Both the position numbers and the translations under genes were made by a program. Under the pieces are notes generated by a model, which was given only the letters and a program-made list of their open reading frames with translations, did no database searches and had not been told where the DNA came from. Below, in pieces: positions 9,098 to 18,274 of a stretch of 64,000 nucleotides of DNA. The stretch comes from Bombella saccharophila (GTDB taxonomy: Bacteria; Pseudomonadota; Alphaproteobacteria; Acetobacterales; Acetobacteraceae). Every line of letters begins with the position of its first letter. The first letter of the stretch is position 1. The stretch lies in NCBI RefSeq assembly GCF_026385475.1, contig NZ_JANIDW010000003.1:186001-250000 (forward strand), read 5' to 3'.

Positions 9098-10192
9098 ATG
9101 AGTTGTAGCAGGATGAGACGGTTTTGCAGCGTTATGCTAGCGGGCGTCATAGCTGGGCTAGGGGTAGGAATAGGGGTTAAAGCCCACGCGCAGGCCGCGC
9201 CGCTGGAGGTGCGCGTTGTGGTGGTGACGACCTTTGAGCTTGGGCAGGATAGAGGCGATATGCCGGGGGAGTTTCAACATTGGGTGGAGCGTTACCCGTT
9301 GGAGCAAAGCTTCCCTGCACCGGGGACGGAGCATGGTGTGCTGCGCTATAACGCGCAGGACCATGTGTTGGGGCTTGTAAGCGGGGAAGGCCCCAGCCAT
9401 ATGGCCGCCGCCATTACGGCTTTAGCGTTAGACCCTCGTTTTGACCTCCGTCATGCTTATTTCATATTAGCTGGGATTGCGGGGGTGAACCCATATAAAG
9501 CAAGCCTCGGCTCGGCCGCTTGGGCGCGTTATGTGGTCAATGGTGGGGCTGCACATCTTATTGATTCACGTGAAATACCAGCCGATTGGCCGGATGGCTT
9601 TACGCCTCTCCAAGGGCATGTACCTGATGAGTACCCTCGCCCGCCGCTTCACTCCATCGCGGGGGATATGGCGTATCAGTTACGGCCTTCTCTGGTGCAA
9701 TGGGCGTATGAGCGCACAAAGGCCATAACTTTGCCCGATAACGCAGCCTTACAGGCCCATCGTCATGCTTATCAAGACTTCCCCGAGGCTCTAAAGCCCC
9801 CTCATGTGATGATAGGCGATACTATCTCTAGCGAGACTTATTGGCTCGGGGCGCGGATGAATCGTTGGGCAGAGCGGTGGGTGTCTTATTGGACGGACCA
9901 TCAAGGGGAGATGGTGACAACAGCGGAGGAAGATATTGCCCTCTGCCAAGCTTTGGCCTTGCAAGCGAAAGCGGGCCGTGTGGATGCGCAGCGTATCCTT
10001 ATCCTACGGACTGCCAGCAATTTTGATATGCCGCCCACCGCCATTACCCCCGCGACGATGTTGGCCAATGCCGCGCATGAGGAAAATCTACCGGGCCTTC
10101 ATGCCGCAACGGACGCCGCTTATCGTGTTGCCAGCCCCATTGTGCGGCACTTAGCGACAGATTGGGCCCGGTATAAGGAGCATGTCCCCTAA
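9098..10192 (+). CDS. NUP family protein ('purine nucleoside permease')
   Basis: 364 residues. I place the start at 9098 because GGGAAGG (9084-9090) is then 7 nt upstream; the ATG at 9092 is too close to it. A signal peptide (ending near AHAQA) is followed by the NUP family core: VVVVTTFELGQD, GLVSGEGPSHMAAAITAL, HAYFILAGIAGVNP and later RTASNFDMPP. Members are named permeases after a yeast phenotype, but this protein has no membrane segment beyond the signal peptide, and its layout resembles nucleoside phosphorylase-fold enzymes. I therefore infer a periplasmic enzyme or binding role on nucleosides, working after the upstream adenosine deaminase. Confidence 0.82.
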   Translation: MSCSRMRRFCSVMLAGVIAGLGVGIGVKAHAQAAPLEVRVVVVTTFELGQDRGDMPGEFQHWVERYPLEQSFPAPGTEHGVLRYNAQDHVLGLVSGEGPSHMAAAITALALDPRFDLRHAYFILAGIAGVNPYKASLGSAAWARYVVNGGAAHLIDSREIPADWPDGFTPLQGHVPDEYPRPPLHSIAGDMAYQLRPSLVQWAYERTKAITLPDNAALQAHRHAYQDFPEALKPPHVMIGDTISSETYWLGARMNRWAERWVSYWTDHQGEMVTTAEEDIALCQALALQAKAGRVDAQRILILRTASNFDMPPTAITPATMLANAAHEENLPGLHAATDAAYRVASPIVRHLATDWARYKEHVP

Positions 10193-10211
10193 CCTTAAAA
10201 GAGGGGGAGAG

Positions 10212-11405
10212 TTAATCTTGATGGTAGCGAGGCATGGGGTATTCCTCCTCGCTCCAATCGCCTTTGGCCCAGTTTTGGCGGAGTTCGGCTGCGGTTTGCT
10301 CTAACGTGCCCGCTATAATCGCAGCGCGAATTTGGCGCATGAGCCGTTGATAATAAGCAAGATTATGAAGGGTGAGGAGCATCGGCCCTAACATCTCATT
10401 CGCGCGGAAAAGATGATGGAGATAAGCGCGGCTATAGCGGCCTGCCATAGGGCTATCATCATCTGGCGAGATAGGCCGTGTATCTTCAGCAAAGCGGGCA
10501 TTGCGGAGGTTTAATGTCCCGCGCTCGGTATAAGCGCGGGCAGTACGGCCAGCACGGGAGGGCATGACGCAATCGAACATATCGCAGCCACGCATAACGG
10601 CTCCTAAGAGGTCATCAGGTGTGCCAACACCCATGAGATAGCGTGGTTGGTCCTCAGGGAGGAGGGGGGTTGTATAATCCAGCGTGGAGAACATCAGCTC
10701 TTGCCCTTCCCCCACGGCGAGGCCGCCAATCGCATAGCCTTCAAAGCCGATGTCACGCAAGGCGCGGGCGGAGTCTGCGCGTAAGTCGGGCTCTGTCCCA
10801 CCTTGGACAATGCCGAATTGCCCATAGCCGGGGCGGGCGATAAATGCCTCGCGGGAGCGCGCTGCCCATCGCATAGAACGCTGCATGGAGGCCGCTAGCA
10901 CCTCTTTAGTAGCGGGGAGGGCAGGACATTCATCAAAGGCCATCGTGATGGTGGCATCTAGCTTATATTGGATGTCTGTCGAGCTTTCAGGCGTGAGGCG
11001 GTGGGCACTGCCATCAATATGGGAGCGGAAGGTCACGCCATCTTCATCCATCTTACGCAATGGCCCTAAGGACATGACTTGGAAGCCACCAGAATCGGTT
11101 AGGATAGGCCCTGGCCAATCCATCATGCGGTGTAAGCCCCCTAGGCGTTGTACGCGCTCTGCGGTGGGGCGGAGCATGAGGTGATAGGTATTGCCCAGCA
11201 CAATACCAGCCCCGGTAGCCCGCACATTATCCATCGTAATGCCTTTGACCGTCCCGACCGTCCCAACAGGCATAAAGGTTGGGGTGGGGACACTGCCGTG
11301 GCGTGTGTGCAGCCAGCCCGCTCTGGCTTGCCCAGACTGAGCTTCCTTTTGCCAATGCATATGCTCGGAGGCGGTAAGGGTTGGGCGAGGGGTGGAGAGT
11401 GTCAT
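10212..11405 (-). CDS. tgt: tRNA-guanine transglycosylase (Tgt) lacking the zinc cysteines
   Basis: 397 residues. It exchanges G34 of tRNAs with GUN anticodons for preQ1 in queuosine synthesis. The start at 11405 overlaps the queA stop as ATGA, which suggests translational coupling; an in-frame ATG at 11426 is less likely. Present are the [11 protein letters not shown] motif with its catalytic Asp and the nucleophile region MFDCVMPSR. Oddly, the usual Cys-x-Cys-x2-Cys zinc triad is replaced: residues 316, 318 and 321 read Asp, Ser and Ala (PDDDSPMAG), while the fourth ligand, His347, remains. The gene is otherwise intact and sits in a normal queA-tgt operon. Confidence 0.93.
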   Translation of the reverse strand: MTLSTPRPTLTASEHMHWQKEAQSGQARAGWLHTRHGSVPTPTFMPVGTVGTVKGITMDNVRATGAGIVLGNTYHLMLRPTAERVQRLGGLHRMMDWPGPILTDSGGFQVMSLGPLRKMDEDGVTFRSHIDGSAHRLTPESSTDIQYKLDATITMAFDECPALPATKEVLAASMQRSMRWAARSREAFIARPGYGQFGIVQGGTEPDLRADSARALRDIGFEGYAIGGLAVGEGQELMFSTLDYTTPLLPEDQPRYLMGVGTPDDLLGAVMRGCDMFDCVMPSRAGRTARAYTERGTLNLRNARFAEDTRPISPDDDSPMAGRYSRAYLHHLFRANEMLGPMLLTLHNLAYYQRLMRQIRAAIIAGTLEQTAAELRQNWAKGDWSEEEYPMPRYHQD

Positions 11406-12466
11406 GGGGTGCGCTCCAATAAGCAAGCATCGCCGTAGGAGTAAAATCGTAATCCCTCAGTGATGGCGTAATGATAAGCATGGCGCATAGTGTCCGTCCC
11501 TGCAAAGGCGCACACCAGCATAAAGAGGGTTGAGCGTGGTAGATGGAAGTTTGTGAGCAGCGCATCAACAGCGCGGAAGCGGTAGCCCGGCTTGATGAAA
11601 ATGGATGTCTCCCCCTGCCAAGGGTGAATGAGTCCATGCTCATCAGCCGCACTCTCTAAGAGGCGGAGGCTTGTCGTTCCCACGGCGACAATACGGCCCC
11701 CACGGGCACGCGTCTCATTGATTCGCTGGGCTGTTTCGGGGGTGATATGCCCCCATTCAGCATGCATTTTATGCTCGGCAATGCTACTGCGAACAGGCAG
11801 GAATGTCCCCGCCCCGACATGGAGGGTGAGTGTTTCCTGCGCGATTCCTTTGGCAGTGAGGGCTTTTAAGACGTCATTGGTGAAGTGTAGTCCCGCCGTT
11901 GGGGCGGCTACAGCCCCACGAAAGCGGGAGAAAATAGTGCGATAATCATGCGTATCCGCCTCTGTAGGGCCATGAGGCCGAGCAATATAAGGTGGCAGGG
12001 CCAGAGCTGCGCGGCGTTCTAAAAACCTATCGAACGCATCCCCCTCAACTGAAAAACGAAGGGTAATCGCTCCATCGCCCTCATTGGTGAGGATGGTGGC
12101 GGTGACGGGGTCATTCTCAAAATGGAGTGTATCATGAGGGCGTAATTTACGCGCATTGCGGGCAAGCGCGTGCCATTGCCCCTCTGGTAAGATGCGGTCG
12201 AGCGTGATGCCAATGCGAGCCTCGCCCCGGCGGGCTTCCATCTTAGCAGGGATGACCTCTGTATTATTTGCGATGAGGAGGTCGCCCTCTTTTAGCAGGT
12301 CTGGGAGGTTATGGATGCGGTGGAGGGTGAGGCGGGCTTGCTCTGTTCCTGTAAGGGCGGGGGGGATGACGTGGAGGAGACGCGCCGCATCACGCGGGCG
12401 GGCAGGTTCGGTCGCGATGGAGTCGCGCGGGAGGGTGAAGTCGTAAAGGGAGAGTTCGTCTGTCAT
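11402..12466 (-). CDS. queA: S-adenosylmethionine:tRNA ribosyltransferase-isomerase QueA
   Basis: 354 residues. It transfers and rearranges the ribosyl group of SAM onto preQ1 in tRNA to give epoxyqueuosine. Recognised from the N-terminus ([20 protein letters not shown]), [16 protein letters not shown], and the C-terminal [19 protein letters not shown]. It is the first gene of the queA-tgt operon; its stop codon overlaps the tgt start. Confidence 0.95.
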   Translation of the reverse strand: MTDELSLYDFTLPRDSIATEPARPRDAARLLHVIPPALTGTEQARLTLHRIHNLPDLLKEGDLLIANNTEVIPAKMEARRGEARIGITLDRILPEGQWHALARNARKLRPHDTLHFENDPVTATILTNEGDGAITLRFSVEGDAFDRFLERRAALALPPYIARPHGPTEADTHDYRTIFSRFRGAVAAPTAGLHFTNDVLKALTAKGIAQETLTLHVGAGTFLPVRSSIAEHKMHAEWGHITPETAQRINETRARGGRIVAVGTTSLRLLESAADEHGLIHPWQGETSIFIKPGYRFRAVDALLTNFHLPRSTLFMLVCAFAGTDTMRHAYHYAITEGLRFYSYGDACLLERTP

Positions 12467-12496
12467 GCGGTGTGAAGAAGATAGGGATACTTAGTG

Positions 12497-12520
12497 AAAA
12501 GGGGGCCGAACGCCCCCTTA
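12497..12520 (-). terminator. Rho-independent terminator of mlaA-mlaC
   Basis: Read on the minus strand: a 6-bp GGGGGC/GCCCCC stem, 5-nt loop, then TTTTC. It lies about 30 nt past the mlaC stop codon and before queA. Confidence 0.7.
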
Positions 12521-12547
12521 TGTTGGATCACTATAGCGTGCCGTGTT

Positions 12548-13153
12548 TTATTGGCGGCCAAGCTGATGTTTTAGCGCATCAATAAGAGCCTGCACCTTAT
12601 AGCCGTGGCGTGTGAGGTAAGCGGTGTAATCGCTGCGCTGGGTCATCCGCATGCTTGCGCCCTCGCCGTAGAGGTCCACGACCTTGGGAGGCTCGCCATC
12701 AATAACGGCTGTCATCATTACAGAAGGATGATTTGGACGGCTGATTTGGAGCGTCACTTTCTGCCCTGCGGGGGAAGCGACATTATCGACCAAACGGAAG
12801 GAGATATTCTCATATTCCCCCATCCGGGCGGTTACAGCATTGAGCAGCACATCCTCAAACAACTCAAGATAAATCTTTTGCTGTTCTGGCGTGGCTTGCC
12901 GCCAGAAACGCCCTAGGCAGTACCGCCCAATCCCTTGCACATCCACATTCTGACGCAGGAGCGGGAGGAGGGCGTCGCGTTTTTTATCCAATGTCGTGTT
13001 ACTATTCATAACAGCGACTAACTTCCCGCCAAAATCATTAACAAACGCACTCGCTTCCTCGCTGGAAGGTGCGGCGAATGCCAACATGGGGGCGAGAGCG
13101 AGTAGGCTGGCAGCTCCCAAAATGGTGCGGCGTGTAAGCTGACGGAGCATCAT
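12548..13153 (-). CDS. mlaC: MlaC-family periplasmic phospholipid-binding protein
   Basis: 201 residues. The start at 13153 has GGAAGG 10 nt upstream. The N-terminus (MMLRQLTRRTILGAASLL) has a twin-arginine-like pattern before the hydrophobic stretch, so export could be by Tat or Sec. The mature part shows family hallmarks: Y-C-L-G-R-F-W-R-Q-A-T-P-E-Q, later F-E-D-V-L-L-N, and VVDLYGEGASMRMTQRSDY. MlaC ferries phospholipids between the outer-membrane MlaA and the inner-membrane MlaFEDB transporter. It follows mlaA by 47 nt; the transporter subunits are not in this window. A HpnM-type (hopanoid) MlaC homologue is the alternative. Confidence 0.82.
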   Translation of the reverse strand: MMLRQLTRRTILGAASLLALAPMLAFAAPSSEEASAFVNDFGGKLVAVMNSNTTLDKKRDALLPLLRQNVDVQGIGRYCLGRFWRQATPEQQKIYLELFEDVLLNAVTARMGEYENISFRLVDNVASPAGQKVTLQISRPNHPSVMMTAVIDGEPPKVVDLYGEGASMRMTQRSDYTAYLTRHGYKVQALIDALKHQLGRQ

Positions 13154-13200
13154 GTGTAGGGATCCTTCCAAAAAGGGCTGTCCTGAAGGGGACAAGATTG

Positions 13201-13989
13201 TCAGTACCAGTCTGGCGTTGTGGCGCGATGATCGGCCTTAAGGGCGTCAATCTGGCTCTGACGTTGCTGCTGCCATGCACTCCGCATGAAAGCGTATGGG
13301 TCTAGGCTTTGATGTTCCAGCTGGTCGAGCTGGTCTGTATTATCGGCGAAAGTATTGAACGTGCCAAGGATGTTATAGCCCCAATTGAAGCTGATAAGCC
13401 CATAACCGCTGGGCACATAGTTAATTGGCGTTAGCCCCTGACCCAGCGCATAGCCTGCCGCATCGCGGAAGCTGCTTGGCCCCAAGCCGGGGAGAAAGAG
13501 ATACGGGCCGGACTTAACCCCCCAGAGGGCAAGGACCATGCCAGGGTCTGTCTCATGCTGCTTATAGCCTAAATGTTTGGCAACGTCATAAAAGCCTGCC
13601 GTTGTCATATTTAGGAGGAAACGCATAAACGCATCACCAGCGCGGCGGGGACGCCCCGCCCCCACATCGGAGAAGAAAACCGCAGGCTCCCGCCATGTTT
13701 CATTCAATGTCGCAACCGAGGTGCGAATGGGCTGGGGGACGTGCTTTTGCCAGAATCGACCAACAGGGCGGAGGGCCTTATGATACACCCACATATTGAT
13801 GTTGAACATCTTGCGGTTGAAAGGCTCAAACTTATCATTCGCGGCTTTATAGTCAGCCAGCTCATCAGGGTCTTTAGGGGGCTTAGCGGTGCATCCTGCA
13901 AGAGAGGAGAAGGTAAGGCAGCCGACCAGTGTAAAAAGGGCAGTTTTTCTGCCTTTATGATGCTGCATTGTGCTGCCTTTGCACGCCAT
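13201..13989 (-). CDS. mlaA: MlaA (VacJ) outer-membrane lipoprotein
   Basis: 262 residues from an ATG preceded by AGGAG at about 10 nt; an internal ATG at 13968 is possible. Signal peptide with lipobox LAGC. Family features: DKFEPFNRKMFNINMWVYH, the amphipathic donut region, and the motif WGVKSGPYLFLPGLGPSSFRD. MlaA removes misplaced phospholipids from the outer leaflet of the outer membrane. It is the first gene of the mlaA-mlaC operon. Confidence 0.92.
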   Translation of the reverse strand: MACKGSTMQHHKGRKTALFTLVGCLTFSSLAGCTAKPPKDPDELADYKAANDKFEPFNRKMFNINMWVYHKALRPVGRFWQKHVPQPIRTSVATLNETWREPAVFFSDVGAGRPRRAGDAFMRFLLNMTTAGFYDVAKHLGYKQHETDPGMVLALWGVKSGPYLFLPGLGPSSFRDAAGYALGQGLTPINYVPSGYGLISFNWGYNILGTFNTFADNTDQLDQLEHQSLDPYAFMRSAWQQQRQSQIDALKADHRATTPDWY

Positions 13990-14315
13990 GTTGTTGCCGC
14001 TCCTGCTTCTTTTAAGGCCCGGCTATGGGAGGCATCTCCCCGGTGGTAGAGGGGAAATGCCCAAACGGGAACGGGCCGGGACTGTAACGCGTTATAGTTC
14101 TACATAAGACAGGTTATAAAACCTACGCAAGGGAACATATGTTACTTGCCTTTCCTTGCCTACCCCTTTCGCATATCAGAATTGTATTAGAAATGAGGGT
14201 ATTGCATTTTTGCATCGTTAAGCGTTGAGATGAAACTCCACCTTGGTATGGATGCTCTTGGGTCATGGGGGTGTTTCCAGGGCGGCTTTATCTTTTATGG
14301 AGTGGGAGAAATCAT
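13990..14315. promoter_or_regulatory. Divergent intergenic region mlaA / galM
   Basis: 326 nt without a convincing gene. It contains several short palindromes: TAACGCGTTA near 14086, AGGTT...AACCT around 14112-14125, and the 10-bp perfect AACATATGTT near 14138 flanked by GCAAG on the left and CTTGC on the right. These could be operators for the epimerase gene or chance. Promoter elements could not be assigned with confidence. Confidence 0.3.
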
Positions 14316-15482
14316 ATGCCCCGTTTTCTAAAAAACCGTATTGGGCTTTTATCGGCCAGTGCTTTAGTGGCTAGTGTTGCTCTGTCTGGTATGGCGGTAG
14401 CGCACCCAAAGGTTAATGTTCAGGAGTGGGGGCATCTTTCTGATAAGCAGAAAGTAAAAGCAATTACGTTAAGCAATGATGACGGTGTAAAGGTCACAGT
14501 GCTGACCTACGGGGCGATCATTCATAGGATGGATGTGCCCGATAGTAATGGCCATCTTGGCAATGTTGTTCTCGGTTTCCCTAATATCGAGGGTTATGAG
14601 CGCAATAATGCAGACCCTCATTTTGGGGCGGTATTGGGCCGTGTTGCCAACCGCATTACTAACGGGACCTTCACATTAGAGGGTAAAACCTATCATACCC
14701 TTACTAACGAGGGCGCTAATACCCTCCATGGTGGGCCTGACAGCTTCGACCGCAAGCTCTGGACGATTGAGCGTAAAGGGGTGGATGCTGATGGGGCTTT
14801 TGTAGAGTTGAAGATGGTAAGCCCTGATGGTGACCAGGGATTCCCCGGCACGTTAACAACACATGCTATTTATCGTCTGCGCTCTGATGATACGCTGAGC
14901 TTACGCTTCCAAGCGACAACGGATGCACCAACTATCGTAAACCTCTCCACACATAATTATTGGAACCTCAATGGCGAGGGTTCCGGTGCTGTGGATGATG
15001 AAACGGTGCAGATGTATGCGGACCGTTATTTAAAAACAGATGCGCAATCCATCCCAACGGGTGAGTTTGCCTCTGTTGATGGCACACCGTTTGACTTCCG
15101 CCAGCCGCGCCGTGTTGGGGATGGCTTGCGCCAGCCGAACCCGCAAATGTTGCCACAAACAGGCTATGACAAATGCATGGTTCTTAATGGGCCGTCCAAA
15201 CCCGGTGATGTAGAGCGCGTTGTGGCCCGCGTGACAGACCCTCATTCTGGTCGTGTGATGGAGGTTTCCACCAATATGCCGGGGATGCAGTTCTATTCTG
15301 CAAATCATATTTACGGCACGTATTATGGGCCTGCTGGCAAGACATATCGGCAGGGTGATGCTTTAGCGTTTGAGCCGGAGTTCTTCCCCAACAGCCCCAA
15401 TACGCCGTCCTTCCCCAGTATTGAGCTAAAACCGGGGCAAACCTATGATTATTCTATGAGCTTCCATTTCTCTCATCAATAA
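14316..15482 (+). CDS. galM: Exported aldose 1-epimerase (mutarotase)
   Basis: 388 residues. The start at 14316 is set by GGGAG 7 nt upstream and by a good signal peptide (MPRFLKNRIGLLSASALVASV...AVAHP), so the enzyme acts in the periplasm. It interconverts alpha and beta anomers of aldoses such as glucose and galactose. GalM motifs: GFPNIEGY, NRITNGTF, LHGGPDSFDRKLW, LSTHNYWNLNG with a catalytic His, and FEPEFFPNSPN with the catalytic Glu. Periplasmic mutarotase suits acetic acid bacteria, whose membrane glucose dehydrogenase prefers one anomer; that link is inference. Confidence 0.93.
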   Translation: MPRFLKNRIGLLSASALVASVALSGMAVAHPKVNVQEWGHLSDKQKVKAITLSNDDGVKVTVLTYGAIIHRMDVPDSNGHLGNVVLGFPNIEGYERNNADPHFGAVLGRVANRITNGTFTLEGKTYHTLTNEGANTLHGGPDSFDRKLWTIERKGVDADGAFVELKMVSPDGDQGFPGTLTTHAIYRLRSDDTLSLRFQATTDAPTIVNLSTHNYWNLNGEGSGAVDDETVQMYADRYLKTDAQSIPTGEFASVDGTPFDFRQPRRVGDGLRQPNPQMLPQTGYDKCMVLNGPSKPGDVERVVARVTDPHSGRVMEVSTNMPGMQFYSANHIYGTYYGPAGKTYRQGDALAFEPEFFPNSPNTPSFPSIELKPGQTYDYSMSFHFSHQ

Positions 15483-15520
15483 GAGGAAAGGGGGGCATAA
15501 ACCCATCGGTTAAAAGAGAG

Positions 15521-15557
15521 GCTGACGTGGTGCTACTCATCACGTCAGCTTTTTTTG
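15521..15557 (+). terminator. Rho-independent terminator after galM
   Basis: Twelve-bp stem (GCTGACGTGG paired with CATCACGTCAGC, one G-T wobble) with a 5-6 nt loop, followed by seven T. It lies 38 nt after the galM stop codon. Confidence 0.9.
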
Positions 15558-15688
15558 TTGGAGGAAAGAGCCACAGCTTGAAAGGGCTATTTTTGAGGAG
15601 TCGTGCGATTTTATCCACATTTTTCCCGCTCTGGCACACAGGATGATGCCCCAACCTATCCCCGAAATTGGGGATAACTGAGGGGGGG

Positions 15689-16495
15689 CTAGATTTGGTA
15701 GTTTGTGAAATCTTGGTCCATATCACCAAAACGGACGATGCGGGCGGGGTTGCCTACGGCGGTGGAGCGTGGTGGGACATTGCCTAATACAACTGAGGCA
15801 GCGCCGACTCTTGCATAGGCCCCAATTTCTAAATAACCGAGAATTTTTGCCCCAGCCCCAATCATACAGCCTTGCCGAATAATAGGGTGGCGTTGTCCCC
15901 CATTTTTACCCGTGCCGCCAAGGGTGACATCTTGGAAGAGAGAGACATCATCCTCAATGATGGTCGTCTCCCCAATAACGATGCCCGTGCCGTGATCAAT
16001 GGTAATGCGTTGTCCAATTTGTGCTGCGGGGTGGATGTCGATGCCGAATTTTTCATTCACACGGCTTTGGAAGTGATAAGCAAGTGGCTTGCGGTCTGCT
16101 TGCCAGAGATGATGAGCAATACGATGGGCTTGGAGAGCTTGAAAGCCCTTAAAGAAGAGAAAAGGCGTTACAAGGTCTGGGCACGCCGGGTCGCGCTGAA
16201 ATGTAGCAACAATATCGGAGGCAGCCGCACATGTGATGGTCGGGTCGGCTTTGAGAGTGGAGGCGATAAGGCGCATGAGTGTGGGCTCTGCCATAGCACG
16301 ATCTGTCAGCTTAGCGCTGAGTAGCGATGCTAAAGCGGAGGCAAAATCCTCATGATTACAAATGTTAACAGCAAAAAGATCTCGGATGAGCGCATCAGAG
16401 CAGCAGCAAGCTTGTGCCTGCATGACGGCCCAAAATTCGGCCAGAAATTGTGGCTCAGAGGAGGATTGCGGGAATGTATCAAGAAAACCGGCCAT
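15689..16495 (-). CDS. cysE: Serine O-acetyltransferase
   Basis: 268 residues from an ATG at 16495, which gives the usual length; an upstream in-frame ATG would run back into ubiH. It makes O-acetylserine from serine and acetyl-CoA, the first step of cysteine synthesis. The N-terminal helical domain is followed by left-handed beta-helix hexapeptide repeats with the signature DHGTGIVIGETTIIEDDVSL and VTLGGTGK. The gene follows ubiH by 22 nt, so the two are likely co-transcribed although their pathways are unrelated. Confidence 0.92.
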   Translation of the reverse strand: MAGFLDTFPQSSSEPQFLAEFWAVMQAQACCCSDALIRDLFAVNICNHEDFASALASLLSAKLTDRAMAEPTLMRLIASTLKADPTITCAAASDIVATFQRDPACPDLVTPFLFFKGFQALQAHRIAHHLWQADRKPLAYHFQSRVNEKFGIDIHPAAQIGQRITIDHGTGIVIGETTIIEDDVSLFQDVTLGGTGKNGGQRHPIIRQGCMIGAGAKILGYLEIGAYARVGAASVVLGNVPPRSTAVGNPARIVRFGDMDQDFTNYQI

Positions 16496-16517
16496 AATGA
16501 GGAGACTGCCTTTAAAA

Positions 16518-17738
16518 TTATAAACCCATAGCGCGTCGGACAAACCCTTGCCGTAGGGTTGGGAGCCGTCGTAGGGCCATAAGCCCTGCATGACGGGCAT
16601 GACGGATGAAAGGGGCATCCGTGCTGAAAAGACGTTCCATCATGTCACATCCAGCGAGCATGGCAAGATTACCGGGGCGGCTTAGCTGTTGGTAACGCCG
16701 TAATAATGCAGGGGAGCCGAGGTCCTCCCCATGGGCGAAGGCCTCCCCCAATAGCGCAACGAGTGTGCGGACATCACGAAAGCCAAGATTCATCCCCTGT
16801 CCTGCAACGGGATGTAAGCCATGGGCGGCATCTCCTGCTAAAATCAGCCGTGTGGCGTAATAGCGATGGGCATATTGGGAGGCGAGCGGGTAGGTCCAAT
16901 GCGTGCCGATCAGCTCCAGTGATCCAAGCTCCTCGCCACAAAGCCGCTCCTCAATGAGACGGGCAAAATGGTGTGGGGCAAGGCTCGTGAAATGGGCGAT
17001 GCGTTTAGCGCGGTCGGTCCATACAATAGCGGAGCGGTGCGGGTGGCCTTCTATGCCGGGGAGAGGAAGGCGGGCAAAAGGGCCTTGAGGGAGGAAGTTC
17101 TCCAGCGCACTACCATGATGAGGCAGCGTATGAGCTAACACGCTGACAAGGGCCGTTTTATGATAAGGGATGCGTGTTAGGCCGATTCCAGCTTGTTGGC
17201 GTAAGCGGGATTGGCGTCCATCAGCCGCGATGACTAAAGCTGCGGAGACTGTTTCACCCGTTGAGAGCGTAATACGGGCTTCATTTTGCGTAAACTGGAA
17301 CTGCCCTGTAGCGGGAGCGCGTACATCCAGCCTCGGTTGAGAGGTGAGGGTGCGGGCAATAGCGGCGAGGAGATTATGAGCTTCGACCATCCAGCCAAAA
17401 GGGCGGTGGTCTGGGGCATCATCTTCGGTAAAGCTTAGCCCATCAGCAAGGGTGCTGCGGGAGGCTGTGGGGATTCGCCCTTGGCTATCTGTGACATGGA
17501 TGGTCGTAATCGCCTGCGGTGGTAAGGGCAGGGCCTGCCAGATACCAGCCTCTTCTAATAAAGGGCGGACACCCTCGGCTAGGGCATAAGCGCGGCCATC
17601 AGGGTTTTGGTCTGGCGTGGGGGAGAGAGGCGCGCGTTCTAATAAGAGAATACGCAGCCCCTTTTGTGCCAGAAGGCACGCCAGCGTCGCCCCGATGGGA
17701 CCGCCACCATTGATGCAGAGGTCGTAATCTGTGCGCAT
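16518..17738 (-). CDS. ubiH: UbiH/UbiF-family FAD-dependent ubiquinone hydroxylase
   Basis: 406 residues. Rossmann FAD site at the N-terminus (CINGGGPIGATLACLLAQKG), the middle DG motif (VIAADGRQSRLRQQAG), and the second FAD motif LILAGDAAHGLHPVAGQGMNLG. It hydroxylates the aromatic ring during ubiquinone synthesis; the exact ring position cannot be told from sequence. GGGAAGGA lies about 10 nt before the start. A terminator-like hairpin sits in its leader. Confidence 0.88.
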   Translation of the reverse strand: MRTDYDLCINGGGPIGATLACLLAQKGLRILLLERAPLSPTPDQNPDGRAYALAEGVRPLLEEAGIWQALPLPPQAITTIHVTDSQGRIPTASRSTLADGLSFTEDDAPDHRPFGWMVEAHNLLAAIARTLTSQPRLDVRAPATGQFQFTQNEARITLSTGETVSAALVIAADGRQSRLRQQAGIGLTRIPYHKTALVSVLAHTLPHHGSALENFLPQGPFARLPLPGIEGHPHRSAIVWTDRAKRIAHFTSLAPHHFARLIEERLCGEELGSLELIGTHWTYPLASQYAHRYYATRLILAGDAAHGLHPVAGQGMNLGFRDVRTLVALLGEAFAHGEDLGSPALLRRYQQLSRPGNLAMLAGCDMMERLFSTDAPFIRHARHAGLMALRRLPTLRQGFVRRAMGL

Positions 17739-17762
17739 AAGCAGTCTGTCCTTCCCGGCCTA

Positions 17763-17785
17763 CAAAAAAGGGGCTGGAGGCCCCT
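17763..17785 (-). terminator. Terminator-like hairpin in the ubiH leader
   Basis: On the minus strand a GGGGC stem, CTCCA loop and GCCCC arm are followed directly by six T, then TGTAGGCC and the ubiH ribosome site about 10 nt further. No minus-strand gene lies upstream to be terminated, so this may be a transcription attenuator for ubiH-cysE or the end of a short leader RNA. Confidence 0.5.
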
Positions 17786-17905
17786 CCAAGAGGGTGGCTT
17801 TTTTGCCAGAGGGGCGGGTCTTTTGTGTCTAGCCCTATCTTTGATGAAAAGAAAGTCTTGCAGAAATCGTTATGAAGGTGGCACGATTTCATTCCAGTGT
17901 AGTAA

Positions 17906-18273
<368 letters not shown>

Positions 18274-18274
<1 letters not shown>

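Noticed and set aside
17879-17896. TGGCACG before glnK, resembling the -24 half of a sigma-54 promoter
   Set aside because: The -12 half should read TTGC about four bases after TGGCACG, but the sequence there is CATTCC, so the element is incomplete.
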